Shown here: in pieces, positions 34,590 to 46,641 of the stretch
Numbering within the stretch: position 1 is the stretch's first letter
How the letters are laid out: each line of letters opens with the position of its first letter
Origin: Hsuehochloa calcarea
Lineage: Eukaryota; Streptophyta; Magnoliopsida; Poales; Poaceae
Assembly (NCBI GenBank): GCA_036346395.1
Contig: CM070602.1
Coordinates: 20,903,098-20,967,097 of the forward strand
Direction of reading: 5' to 3'
Length of the DNA: 64,000 bases
Position numbers and translations under genes: made by a program
Notes under the pieces: generated by a model
Seen by the model: the letters and a program-made list of their open reading frames with translations, nothing else
What the model was told of the DNA's origin: nothing
The model's database searches: none

Positions 34590-35239
34590 GATGAGGATGG
34601 AGAGTCCGTGGACCGGAAGGAGTACCGCAGATGATTGGCTCCTCCTCTATCTTACAAATACGAGGCCTGACATACAATTCGCCGTATGTGCAGGCGCTCG
34701 ATTTCGAGCTTCCTCGTGCTTCTCATCGTCAAGCGACGTCGATATTCGGTATCTTCAAGATACGCTTGACTTTGGACTCGTATTCTTCTTCTTGGCTCTT
34801 TCAATTCGAGCATTTTACGATGCCGATTTCACGGTGTAGAGTTGATAGGAAGAGTACTTCGGCACTTGTCATTTCTTGGGCACATCTCTTGTTTCTTGGT
34901 CTTCTAGAAAATGTCTTAGGTTGCCTGATCTACCGAGGCCGAGTATGTAGCCGCCGCCTGGTCGCTCTCGTGTTCTCTGGATTTACATCCCGCCGCGAGA
35001 CTATGGGTTATCTTTGGGAAGTGTTCCTCTTTTACGTGACAACACTTCGCAATTAATATTGCCAAAACCCAAAGGCAACATTCCAGACTAAACACATTGA
35101 CATTCGATTTCATTTTCTGAGAGACCATGTTGAGAAAGGTGATGTTGTGCTTCACTTTGTAGAGTCTGAGCAACAGCTTGCAGATATTTTCACTAAGGCT
35201 CTTGACTCTTCGCGTTTCTGTCGCTTATGGGAGAGTTAG
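34590..35239 (+). CDS. Copia-2 RNase H and polyprotein end
   Basis: LYLTNTRPDIQFAVC at about 34653, DADF near 34822, RVDRKSTSA at 34843, then SEQQLADIFTKALDSSRF near 35166-35220, the standard copia C-terminus, ending about 35238. Several indels. Confidence 0.8.
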
Positions 35240-36659
35240 GGTTATTAGTCCTATTGGGCTGTTTTGAGGGGGAAGTTGCTCTTTTTGCACTCATTGTATC
35301 ATAATGCATGTTTCAATACATTTGTCTTGCATTGTATAATAAAATTAGTGGAGCTTTGATTATTATCCTTGTATGACTAAATTTCATCTTCTATACCTTG
35401 TCATATCAAGTGATAGCCTGCTAGACTTCTTTTATGGCTCTTCGTGTTTGGCTTAGCCTTTGCCTTGCTAGCTTTGTATCTGTGAGAGATTTGAATCAAA
35501 TCATGTCTTGTTGGATCTTGTGACTAGTCTTGCTCTAGTGATCCTCTTATGATTCTCGCCATGTCTTACAGGTTGAATTGAGTCTTGAACTTATTTCGAG
35601 TAGAAAATGAGCTTTTTATCTTATTAGGTCAAGCAAATGAAAAATGAGATTTTCTGTGCGAAAAAACTGATCTCACCAATCCTTTCTCATGAGACGGCTT
35701 GCCATTGCACTCGGCATGAACTCAGGGGGAGTTTTGGATGACCTAGATCATTCTTTTAAGCTTATCGCTTGAGATGGTCGCGGCAAGGCTTGAGATCTAG
35801 CACAGAGAAAAAAGTGAGAAAGAAAAGAGAATTTGCCCAAAAAGGGCTAAGTGCTTGAGCTTTGCTTCAAAAGAATTTTCTTAATGCTCAAAATGCCTCA
35901 ATTCTTGTTTTGAGTCTCTTTTTACTTATAGACATGGCTTGACTCATTTTTGGTTGCTTTGAGTGAATCTATGATTTTGAGCAACCTTTCATGATTTCAA
36001 TTCGTTAATCTCAGATTGTCGCTATCTTGGTTTTAGCTTTGCAATAACACGTTTTGCCATGATTGAATATAGCGTCTTCTCCTTATATGGCTTGGTATAA
36101 TACTTGTACTGTCTACTTGTATAATGATCATTGCTCCTTTTTACTAAAGCTCAAAAATAAAGTCATTCCTTCATGCTCTCTCTTTTTCATGCATCTTGAT
36201 GAATTCGTTGTCAAAGGGGGAGAAAGATTGTGAAGAAAATGATGTTAATGATGTTGGAGCTTTTGGTTTCATACTCAAGGTTTAATATAGAAGAACTTCA
36301 TAAAATAAAATTTTTTGAACCTTTTGAAAATCTGTGATCATGGTGAGTTGAGTTTCTGGGTTTCATTGTCTTATCTTATTTGATTTGCAATTGAAGAATA
36401 CTCACAATGATCAAAGGTCAAATAGAACAATGTGTCTTTCATTTGGACCTAAGTGAGATTTTTGGCTACTTTCTGGAATTTGAATCCTTTTGTGCTTTCA
36501 ATGCCATATCTCACTTGCTTACACTATTCTGAAGCCAGCTTGGTCGGTTCCTAGGCTTTTTGTTGCTTATGGACCAAGTTGTGCCTTTATGCAAAACAAT
36601 GAAGTTTTACTTTTCATTTTGAAAAACCACATTTTCTTGAAAATTGCCAATGTGTTCAT
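35240..36659 (+). other. Copia-2 3' non-coding spacer
   Basis: About 1.4 kb between RNase H and the polypurine tract. Elements of the SIRE type may place an env-like ORF here; no frame of useful length or transmembrane character is visible. Confidence 0.6.
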
Positions 36660-36671
36660 CAAGGGGGAGAT
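36657..36671 (+). other. Copia-2 polypurine tract
   Basis: CATCAAGGGGGAGAT abuts TGTGGATATCG of the 3' LTR; shared with copia-1. Confidence 0.9.
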
Positions 36672-38560
36672 TGTGGATATCGTGAGGATATGTGCACGAT
36701 CTCAGGATGATGAGTCAATTGGCAATGGCGTTATTGGTTTGCAAAATCTCGCGTTTTCGGGTTTGCTCCAAGGCTGTTAGGCCATCGGCGGATCGACGGT
36801 TGTCAGCCGCGGTCGAATCTTGCCATGGAAGCGATCCGACCGCCATGGTGGCGGTCCGACCGCTTCTTTGAAAGTTGGGTTTTTGAGTGGGCCAAAAATA
36901 GGTTATGTAGGCAAGTGAGGGGAGTCTCCTGGATGTGGTCCCATCATTTTTGGAGCTCCCAGTCAAAAGTTCTATTCGATTGAAATTTCCAGAAGGTTTC
37001 GGAATTTCTCGCTTGAATTTTGGCTAAGTCCTTTGGACCGGTCCGACCGCCGTTGTGGGAGCGGTCCGACCGGCATGAAATCGGTCGGACCGGCCCTGTG
37101 GGGCGGTCAGACCGGCAGTCACTTGGAGATGAGCCAAGTGTTGCATTGGGTTGGTTTCAAGTGTGTTTTTAATATGAACTTCAATGCTTTATTGTTGTAT
37201 ATCGCATTGCGGAACTGACGTGGGTCAAGTTGTGAAGAACTTGTTCCCGGAAACGGTTTGTTTGTCTATTCTTTGTGCGGTGGCTTGCGAGTCAGCGGCG
37301 TCAGCGGTGAGTGGATCGGGACTACGCTTGAGAGCCGAGGTCGAACGATCGGGGATACTGGGTGAGGTCGTGTGACTCAAGCAGTGCGAATGGGCAAGAC
37401 GGATCGAGCAGGCGGTTCGATCTGTTGGTTGGATCAAAGCGGTGCGGATATCGGTGCGAGTCTCTGGGAGGTTCCGATGGGATTCGGACAAGAGAGGCTT
37501 GGCGTCGATGAGAACCGTGATCAACCTACACGTGGTGAAGCGGCGATTGCTTCAAGAGTTATTGTGTGTGGGTCCCATGTAAGAGACCCAAAAGGGAAAC
37601 CCTAGCTCTCTAGTATAAATAGGAAGGGGAGAGGTGGAAAACCCAAGCAAGCATTCATTTAGCCCCCTTCTTCCTTTTTCTAGGGTTTGGAGGAGAGGAG
37701 AGGAAAACTAGGGTTTGGAGTGTGCTCCTTGTTGAGCTCTTGCCCTCCTTGGTGGAGAGGCTTTGTAAGCATCTATTGTGGATGAACAATCTTGTGATGC
37801 TTAATTGAAAGATCAATTGCTCCCTTTGTGTTCTTCTCTCTTTTGAATGTTTTTGGTGCTTCCTTGATTCAAAGGTTCATGCTTGGTCTCTTGGCCTACT
37901 TTACCTTGCTTTGATGTGTGGGATTACTCCTAGAGTCATTTAGACCATCAAACCCCCACAAGCAAGTCTTGAATCAAGATTTCCTCATTTCTAGGGTTTG
38001 TGCACCTCTTTGGTAAAATCTCAAGAGATCGATTCTGCGAAGTGGATCTGACCGATCGTCGCTAGAAATAGGTCTCCAATATCATTAGGAAGGTGTGCTA
38101 GAAATTTGGTCAAGTTTTATTGGTTGAATCAAAAGTTGGATCAAATTTTGTTTTGGATTTGGGTGGAGTTTTTCAGTACTGGACTCTACCGGTCCGACCA
38201 AACCCTTCAACGGCGGTTCGACCGCTCGTGTTTTCAGACCGCCGGTTTGCGGGTCGAACCGTTATCCACCGGTCCGACAGCTGGCTAGTTGCGGTCGGAC
38301 CGCTTCTTGACCGTCGGTCCGACCGCTGCGTGGTAGCGGGCCGACCGACCGCGCGTCCGATGAAGAACATTGAGTTCTTTTCTCCTTTTGTGTCGTGTGC
38401 TTGAGGGGTTTATCAAATTCAACACAAGGCTTCCGTTGTGTGCTCACTGAACTTCTTAGCTTTCATAGCTAAAGGAGTAAAGTACGTGTTGGTTTTGATT
38501 TAGGCGAGAAAGTTTTGAAAGCGCCTATTCACCCCCCCTAGTCGCCTTTCCGGTCCTACA
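36672..38560 (+). repeat. Copia-2 3' LTR
   Basis: 1889 bases. 37620-38160 is almost identical to 28460-29000, while the first 700 and last 250 bases differ by many small indels around GC-rich palindromes. Confidence 0.95.
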
Positions 38561-39213
38561 ATCTCAACAAGTTTACTCAACTTTCTCGCTATGCTCCAGA
38601 AGATGTTACGACAGATAATGCACGTCAGAAGCAATTCAAGCGTGGACTCAACCCCAGTTTGAAGGTACAAGTTATCGGGAATGACTATGTTGATTTTCAG
38701 CACATGGTGGATAAAGCCGTACTTGTAGAAGATTCTCGTCGTGAGTTGGACGAATCTCGCAAAAGAAAAATGATACAACATGGAGCTCATCAGAGTCAGC
38801 TACAAAGAGTCAGGACCAATACCCAGCAGCCCTTTCGTGCTAACAATTCATCTGCCGGATTCAGAACCCCTGCCCCAGTATCGCATGAAGGAAACTCAGG
38901 AATTTTCAATTTCAATAATAGTAACAATCAAAGGACCAACAATCCTACAGCAGGAGTTACTTGTTTCAATTGCAATGAGACAGGTCATTATGCCAACAAG
39001 TGCCCGCAGAAGCAAGGACTCACACCAATTCCTTTCAATCTGGGACCTACACCAGCTAGAACTTCTGTGCCAGGAGTGGGAAGAGGAGTGTTTCAGACTC
39101 CAAATCAAGCTACCAGGACCCCACCAACTGTAGCAAGAGGAAGACTGAATCATGTCACTGCAGAAGAAGTGCAGCCAGTTCAGAACGTCGTTTCTGGTAA
39201 GTCTTTAAGCTAG
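38561..39213 (+). CDS. gag: Gypsy-A gag, C-terminal part
   Basis: Resumes after the duplicated ATCTC with NKFTQLSRYAPEDV and QFKRGLNPSLKVQV, then a CCHC knuckle CFNCNETGHYANKC (38962-39003), and stops TAG at 39211. In full elements the frame would go on to protease about here; instead a short tail and the polypurine tract follow. Confidence 0.85.
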
Positions 39214-39282
39214 ACCTGCATCGGAACCTATTCTCTAGTCAGCCCAAATCTCGGGGACGAGATTCCTTTAAGGGGGGAGGTT
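39214..39282 (+). other. Gypsy-A pol remnant tail and polypurine tract
   Basis: TCTCGGGGACGAGATTCCTT and TTTAAGGGGGGAGG before TTTGTAACATCCC. The GGGGACGAGATT string is the customary end of rice gypsy polyproteins, so the pol body has been lost between here and gag. Confidence 0.75.
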
Positions 39283-42200
39283 TGTAACATCCCAAAAATT
39301 TGGTATGTTTTAAAGTTTTAAAAGAAAATTAACCATTTGAATTTTTCTACCAAAGTTAAAAGCTTAATTAGAAATTTCAGAGATCAAAATAATTTAACAT
39401 GATTAATTCCAACATCAACTATTATCAAAATTATTTTATTTGGGTTCTATGGCCTTAGATATATTTTATAGAATTTTTCTGAGTTCATTTGCTATTTTCT
39501 AATTGTCATTTGGATTTTCAGTATTTTATAAAAAGAAAAACCTATTCTATTTTTCCGAAACAGTAATTGGGCCGAAACCCAATCACTGTTCCAGCCCAGC
39601 CTCTTCTCTCGGCCCATCTCCGCGCCTGCCTCGGCCCAACTCCGCCGCGCCTCGCTCCTTCTCTCTGCCGTGTGGGGCCGCCGAAGCCAGCACCACGCTC
39701 ACCCTTCCCTCTCTGCCCGGTGGACCCCGCCATCGCCACGTCGTCTTCGTCTTCAAGCTGGACTCGGGAGTCCGAGTCGAACACGCGCCGCAGCGCCGCC
39801 GTCTCCTCTCCAGATTCTCCTCCACCCAGGGCTATAAAAGCCACCCGACCCCCTCCAATCTTTCGCCCCTCCTCCCTCCTCCAAAGCCCTAAGGCGCCGT
39901 CCCCTGGTTCGTCTTCCCGAGCGCGCAATTGCCGAAGCAACCACCGCCGGCCGAAGCTCTTCGCCGCCGCCCTCCGTCGCCTCCAGTCTTCCCTCGGCCG
40001 CGCGACTATTGCCAATAAGTGCGCAATAGCCGGAACTTCACCCCGCCGCCCTCGCCTTCGCTCGCCGGTGCTCCCTCCGCCGTTGCCGCCTCGTCCGGCA
40101 ACGACCTCTCATCACCGCCGCCGCCATTGTCGTCGCCACCGGTGAGACGTCATCGCCCGACCCCAGCCACCACCCCCCTCAGCTTCGCCACTTCCCCGGC
40201 TTTCCGTTTTGCTATTCCGCCACCACCGTCTCGCCGCCGCTCGCCGTCGCCGCCCACGCAAGGTCCTCGCCGAAGTTTTCCTCTGTGGATGGTATGCGGT
40301 CGGCGCCGACCAGAGCGACCACCTCGGTGTGTCCCCTGTGGCGCCTCGTCAATTCCCTGTTGGCTGCCACGTGGTACACCCGAACCCCCTCCCGAGCCAA
40401 ACCTTCTTGGACTCAGTCCACGGTGCACCAGTCATTGACAGTGGGTCCCACATGTCAGGCTATTTCTTTTTTTTTCGGCGGTAATTCCTCGCTGACGTCA
40501 GCCGACGTCATAAATCAATTTTTCCATTGAAAAATAAATCGGGAAATTAAATTAAAATCCAAATTAGGGTTTTGATTTATTTTCAATCTTCCAAAGCCCA
40601 TATCTTTTGCATCCGAACTCTGATTGAGCCCATTCAAATTTGTAAACTCATCTAAATTCGAGCTCTATTTATTTATGATTTTTATTTAATTTTTGGAGTT
40701 AATTTTATCTCTGGTTGGTATTTATTTATTCTATTTGCTTATTTTGCGAGTAGACGTTGCTACTTCGGGAAGTTGTGAACAAGGAGAAGTACACCAAGAT
40801 CAAGATCAATCCCAGGATTTATTCCAAGGCAAGCCGTAGTCCTTTGATCATATTGATCCTATGATTTCAAAAGTATATTGTTTTATACAATTGCATGCTA
40901 TCTTTATATCAACTGTTTTGGGTTTAGTTATTACCTGTTGTCATTATGCCTCCATTGAACATTTGAATGCCATGAATCCTTTGTCACCCTAGCTTGGATA
41001 ATTTTAGTTGGACATATTTGTATCACCAACATGGGTATCGTATTAGTGCTTAGTCAAGCCTAGTCTCGATGGGTTTATCATCATATGTCTCTTAATGATT
41101 TAATCTTGACTTAATGATATATGGAATTATGGTGGTTAGCCACTGTTGTTAAAACTTGTGTACCATGACAGGGGATGTCATTGGTTTCTTGTAAACAAAA
41201 TGGTTTTCACTCGGACGAATGGATGGTGGATTGAGGGTGTGGATTTAACACGTTGTGGGTTTGTGGAAAGATCGCCTGAGTAACTTGTCAAGGACTTAAT
41301 CTTGTGCGCCATTGAACTGAGCCTTAACCGTACAACCACATGTCCTGTATGGACGGGACCTGGCTGATTAATTAGCAATATCTTATTTCTGGTTCTGTCT
41401 TGGAAGAGTGAGTTACGGGGTACGTTCTCACTATGGCGTAAGAGGGGGGCCCTATCTGGTCGGATGGAGACATTCAGTGTTGAAACCTTAGCGGGCAGAA
41501 CTGGGTTAAGAAGGAGCTTTATAAAGGCTTTGTCACGTGCTCTAGCCTGCTTACCCAAGGTAGTGAGCAGTGGTATCGACGGATGCCAAACCAACTAGAG
41601 AAGTCGTGTCTTGTGGGTCAAGCTGTACAACCTCTGCAGAGTGTGTAAAACTATTCGAATAGCCATGTCCATGTTATGGGCGTGCTCGGGATTTCACACG
41701 GAGATAGAGTTTCTTCTAAAAATAAGTCGGAGTGTGAATGGGAAGTTCACTTGATGAATATAATGTTTGTTTGGTGAATGGGTAATTCACTTGGTGGTTT
41801 GTGTCGATGGGTGAATGGGGAGTTCACTTGTCATTGGTTTGGTTGAGAGGTGAATGGTTAGTTCACTGGTTGTTTCAAAGAAATTGTTTAAGTATTTATT
41901 ATTCTTTTCAATTACGCATTTCAATCTATTTATCGTATTTGTCATAAATGTTGTGTTCTGCAAAAGAACCATACAACCAACTTTTGGAAAGCCTTGCATG
42001 AATACTACTTGCATACATTTCCCTCTGGCTCTTGAGTGCTTTATGTACTCACGGCTCATGCCTTTGTTGATCAGTTGAAGAATATCAAGCTGCACAGGAG
42101 TTCTTTCAGAAGGAAGACTATGAAGGTTTTGCGGATTAGGATGCGTTCTCCACTCGATTGCCTGTGGGCATGTTGATTGGCCTTTCCAAGTTTCTCGTTC

Positions 42201-42419
42201 CGCTGCAAGAGTTTATTTGTTTCTTTAGCCCTGCGTGGCAAGTTAAGTAAACATTGACCATAAGGTCCAGTTAATATTATTTGTTATTTTGAGATCTTTC
42301 TAGTTAAATCGAATAGATGGATGGTATTTCATCACTGTTTTCTGTGTGAGCTAGCTACTGATCTGGGACTAGTTCAGAATACACAGAGGGTTCCTGAGAT
42401 GTATTTTCGGGTCCCAACA
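39283..42419 (+). repeat. Gypsy-A 3' LTR
   Basis: 3137 bases, TGTAACATCCCAAA...GGGTCCCAACA. TATA box 39832-39840, leader donor at 40141/40142, exon 2 40754-40828, hairpin 42033-42051, exon 3 42075-42139. Confidence 0.9.
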
Positions 42420-42488
42420 ATACTTCAGGAAATTTTGGAGAAGAAGGAGCACCTCAAGATCAAGACCAGTACTTAGACTTATTCCAAG
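42420..42488 (+). other. LTR B leader exon 2 (5' truncated) with GT donor
   Basis: The frame TSGNFGEEGAPQDQDQYLD.. is open to CCAAG|GTAAGT at 42488, a consensus donor. LTR A has TSGSCEQGEVHQDQDQ at the same place; the protein is similar while the bases differ. Confidence 0.5.
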
Positions 42489-43628
42489 GTAAGTTATACC
42501 TTTGATCATCTTGCACCCAGTTTTCAAAATACTTTGTTTCAATGTATTGCATTCTAATTCACGTATTTATTTAAATGCTTTTGGGATAGTTATTTATCCA
42601 ATTTGTTATATCCACCTCGTCTATTGTATGCCATGATTTTTTGTCACTCTAGGTTGGTTCATTATTAGTTGGTATTATCGTAGCACCAACGTGGGTTGGT
42701 TAGATACGAGTAGACTGCTTAGCCATGCCACGAGTTATCATTTCATGTGAGTCGCAATTATGAATTTGACTAATAGAATATGGGCGTGTGATAAAGCGTG
42801 TCTTGTGTGCTATTACTCGTTGATGGCATGTGTTGCACTTAATCAACAGGGTGGGAAAAGATTTAGACTGAGGCAAGTGATGGATCTGTGTGAATGGTGG
42901 AGCTGTGTGCTTATTAAACTTTGTGATTTGGGTAAAACTAGAAGTCTTGCCTTGGTCAATTAAGGACTTAACTTTGTGCACCATTGAACTAGACCTTACT
43001 GTACGACCACATGCCTAGTATGGGCTGGGCCTAACTTAGTAAGTTATGGAATCTTGACATTGACAACTCTGGTTGTATTTAAACTGTGTGATGGGCTGGA
43101 GGTGTGACATGTCACATCGCGGGACGGTTCGCTGCATCCCTATCCAACGATGTGTGTCATAACCAAACGCTGTGTGTATCGGTTGGCCGGCAGGAAAGCA
43201 CATCGGGATTGTCATTGTTTGAGATGAAGTCTCTGAAAGGTTTTGTTGTGATCAACTCTGATCCGGTTGATTTCATCGTGTGGGTAAAGTATACAACCTC
43301 TGCAGAGTGTTTAAACCAATCTATTCGAATAGCCACGTCCGCGGTCATGGACATGCTCGGGAATTTCACACGATGGGTAGATTTTCATAAAACAATTAGG
43401 AAGGGTCAGCTGTGTGAGGTAACTTGTGCAGCTGTGTGAATAACCTGTTTAGACTGTGTGTCTTTGTGAAATCAAATGATAAATTATTATTGTTTATTTG
43501 TTTTGAATTACGTTTTCAATTTATTATTCGTATTCAATTGCAAATGTTGTATTTCTGCAAATTAACCACATAAGCCATTCCTTTGGAATAAGCCATCATG
43601 TATAATTGCATTCTGTGGTATGACTTGC

Positions 43629-43645
43629 GAGTACGGTGTGTACTC
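43629..43645 (+). promoter_or_regulatory. LTR B hairpin over the intron branch-point region
   Basis: GAGTAC-GGTGT-GTACTC, a perfect 6 bp stem with a 5 nt loop, ends 23 bases before the intron's AG (43668). CTCAC overlaps the 3' arm. Confidence 0.5.
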
Positions 43646-43668
43646 ACTCTTGCTAAACAAATCAACAG

Positions 43669-43718
43669 AAGTGGAGGAGTCATCGCCAGCTTTTGAAGAG
43701 GAATTCTACGAAGGTTGA
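43669..43718 (+). other. LTR B leader exon 3 with short acidic ORF
   Basis: After AAATCAACAG| the phase-1 frame reads VEESSPAFEEEFYEG and stops (TGA 43716-43718). Joins exon 2 in frame across a 1180 base intron. Confidence 0.45.
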
Positions 43719-44011
43719 TCGTTAGGGTCTTGATGCCAGTCAGTTGCCTGTGGTAAATTGATGGGAGCCCGCTGGAGTTTACTTGTTTCTACTGCAGTTT
43801 ATTTCATTATGGTCAACCTTGCATGGCTTAATAATTGTAAAACTTGACCTTAAGGTCACAACAGTTATTTGTTATTCAAATTACTCGTTTATTTAATATT
43901 TCGTTGCATGGAGTTGATATTTCATCAATGTTGATACTGTGTGCACTAGCGTGATCCTGAACTAGTGCAGAATACACAGAGGGTCCATATTTGCATATTT
44001 GGGTCCCGACA

Positions 44012-45752
44012 AGAAACGTCGGAAGCGCGAAACGAGACAAATAAATAACAGAAAATAAAATAAGATTAAAAATTATAAAATTAGCAATAATTTAGATATT
44101 AAGAATTTAGGAAGAAGAATAAACTGAATTAGAGTTTGTATGAAAGAGAACGAGCATTCGAAAGTTTGTTGGATTAGAAAATCCTAGAAATGGAGAGGAA
44201 GAGGAGTATTCCAAGAATATTTATTTCAGATTAAATAATAGAAAACCACATAGAGTATGATATGTAGGGTACACTATCAATTATTGAGAGAAAAAGAGGG
44301 AGAAAGGAGTAGAATGACATGTAGGGCCAAGTGTAAGTGAGAGAAAGGCAACAACAGAGGGAAAACAGAGGAGGTGGGTAGCGGCTTGAGCGAACGGCGG
44401 TGGTGGCGTATGGTGGCACGGTGGTGGCTGTGCGACAGGCAAACTAGAATGCCGGTGTCACAGGGAGGCGATGAGAGGTGGCAGCACGACTGGCGGACCA
44501 CGGCGACAGCGGTATCAATGGCAGCGGCGGCTCAGGACGACAACGGCGTGGGTGCTCTGGTGAGGTTTCCTAGGAAATGGTACACGCACGGGCACTAAGG
44601 CGGAGAGGGGAACCTTCCAGGTCAGACGAGGAGCCAGAGGTGGTCCGAAGAGGTGGGCTGGCGGTGGCCGGCACTAGAGAAGACAGGGCCGACGGCGGCG
44701 ACGTTCCATGGCGATGAATGAAGTTGGGATAGATGGAGGTGGCTGAGGAGGTGCTACAGGCGAGAGGAATTGAGGACAAGCTCACCAATGGTGATGAATA
44801 CCAATGATAGCGGTGGCTCAGCAGGAGAGGAAGAAAGGTTCGATTCCGGCAAACAACTACGACAAAATCAAAATTAATTGAGGGGAAAGGTTCATCGGCC
44901 TCAGAAACACAATGTGATGTGGTTGGAGACTCGAGGACTACATCAGAAAGGTGGGAACAACCAGAAGGGGTTGTGGCCGATGATGGGGAAGCTTCTCGCT
45001 ACGACGACAGAGCTCGGGGGACGATGGAACTTGGAGGAGATGTGAAAGGGGTGGAGGAAGTGTCGATGCTTCCATTCATAGAAAAAGTCGGGGGATCGAG
45101 CGGGAATCACGGTGGCGTCTAGGCTTGAGTTTGGAAACTCAGGAAATGACAATGTAATGATTGGCACAGTGATGATGGGTAATGATGGCAGAGCAAATTA
45201 CGCACGATAATAGTGGCAACGGGGACTTGGCTGGGCGCATGGCAGAGCGCGCACAGCGCGATGTGGGCTCGGCCTGGGCACGGCGTGGCTCGAGTGCTAG
45301 TGTGGCGCAGCGCGACGCTTGGGTGTGGGCAAGGCACGCATAGCGGTTGGGCACACTGCAGTTGCTTGGCAGAAGCAAAGCAAGGGAGAGAGAGGAAGGG
45401 AGTTGGGCCGACTAGGTCAGTTGGGCCAGCTGGACCAAGAAGGAAAATGGGCCCAGCCCATTAAAGAGAGAAAAAAATATTCAAATCGCAATTTGAATTC
45501 AAAATTTGGTCGTGGTTTGATTTGAAGAGAGAGAGAGAGAGCGATTTGAATTTTGAACTGCACATTTGAAATTTGAGATTGAGATTTGGAAAATGTTTTG
45601 AACATGAGATAGAATTTTGGATTTTGGATTAGGAATTGAATTTAAATTATTAGGGTTCCAAATTGGAATTGAACAACACCAAATAATTTCAAAATACTTT
45701 GAAATAATTATTTGTAATTAATTTTCAAAATCGCAAAAATTGGGATGTTACA
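44012..45752 (-). mobile_element. LTR D, 5' half
   Basis: On the minus strand begins TGTAACATCCCAATTTTTGCG at 45752 and carries the AT-rich start and the GC-rich leader (about 44340-45470) with a donor CATTG|GTGAGCT at 44785/44784. Continues at 13267 beyond the nested insertions. Followed by CACCG, matching CACTG before 11549. Confidence 0.7.
45526..45541. repeat. (AG)8 microsatellite
   Basis: Eight AG units inside LTR D. Confidence 0.9.
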
Positions 45753-45761
45753 CACCGCCAC

Positions 45762-46641
45762 TGGGGCTTTAAATGAGCCAAGCTCAAGCGAGTACAAGAT
45801 GATCTTCGAGCTTGGACCTGGGCTTAAGCTCAACTTAGACAAAGCTTGGTTGAGCTTCAGCTCAACTCGAATAAGCTCGGCAATGGCGTATGGGCGACAA
45901 CAAGGATGGCATCATGTGGGGTGGGGAGGAAGAGGCGGATCGAGGTGGAACTATTGAATGAGGAGAAGGGGGGTCAGGGTGGATGTCCTTAGCAATAGTG
46001 GAGGAGGAGAGGAGTGGTCGTTGGTGGTGTGAGAGGAGAGGCGGAGAAGGACATGCTGGAAGGGGGCGGTAGAGGAATGCTCGTCGGCGCCTTGGCGATG
46101 TAGGAGAAGAGGTGGTGGCGGAATTGTCGGTCGTGTGAGTGGCGATGCGAGAGCGAGAGATGTAAGGAGTTTTACTTTTTTATGAGAAATATACATGGTA
46201 AGGAGTTGGAGATACTGAGGTGTGGTGGCTAGGGTTTCAACATTTTGGGTTATGCTGTTAGGGAGTGGGAACTTGCAGGCTTGTGGGCCAAATTGAAGTT
46301 CCAATATGGGCTGAAGTGTAACACCCCAGGTCCAAAATCCACTCTATGCTTAGCCCACCGTGGGCCGGGTCCACGCACATATAACACCCCACTTACAGTT
46401 TTGTCTTTGATTCATGTAAAAGGGTTAACTCGAAGATGCTAAATGGGTGCCAAGTATGCCTGGGAAAACTACAACTTGTGTGACTTTGAGTCTTATCAAG
46501 TTGCTCAAGCTCAGTTTGTTAAAATGCGAGAGCTTCGTTCCAAGCTCAAGCTTGGCTCGATTTTCAGTCAAGTCGAGCTCTAATCGAGTTTATATCAAAT
46601 CGAGCTCGAGTAGTTTGCCGAACCCATTTTTTACAGCCCTA
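45762..46641. mobile_element. Possible small hAT-type DNA element
   Basis: The left end (TGGGGCTTTAAATGAGCC) and the reverse of the right end (TAGGGCTGTAAAAAATGGG) are imperfect inverted termini. Both inner flanks are rich in AGCTCAAGC / GAGCTCGA motifs typical of plant hAT subterminal regions. No transposase. No matching 8 bp duplication. An LTR-like TGTAACACCCCAGG at 46317 suggests further nesting. Confidence 0.35.

Larger units (their letters stand above)
27516..38560 (+). mobile_element. Copia-2: complete Ty1/copia element
   Basis: 11,045 bases. Identical 5 bp flanks ATCTC (27511-27515 and 38561-38565) inside gypsy-A gag. LTRs of 1875 and 1889 bases, PBS, gag, protease, integrase, reverse transcriptase, RNase H in copia order, then about 1.4 kb non-coding and a polypurine tract. 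The large Gag, long LTRs and 3' spacer suggest the SIRE/Maximus lineage (inference). The frame is broken many times. Confidence 0.95.
22599..42419 (+). mobile_element. Gypsy-A: gag-only Ty3/gypsy element, split by copia-2
   Basis: Long LTRs (22599-25727, 39283-42419), a tRNA-iMet PBS, an upstream ORF, gag, a short tail and a polypurine tract. Without copia-2 the interior is only about 2.5 kb and pol is absent. The 5' edge lacks the first dozen LTR bases and the flanks (ctccc / atact) do not match, so a deletion crossed the 5' junction with LTR B. Confidence 0.85.
42420..44011 (+). mobile_element. LTR B, 3' segment
   Basis: Begins inside leader exon 2, runs through the leader intron and exon 3, and ends GGGTCCCGACA at 44011. 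Alignable by eye to 24066-25727 of LTR A. No PBS follows, so LTR B is a solo LTR. Confidence 0.75.

Noticed and set aside
35240..36659. env-like gene in copia-2
   Set aside because: No long frame, signal peptide or membrane segment visible.
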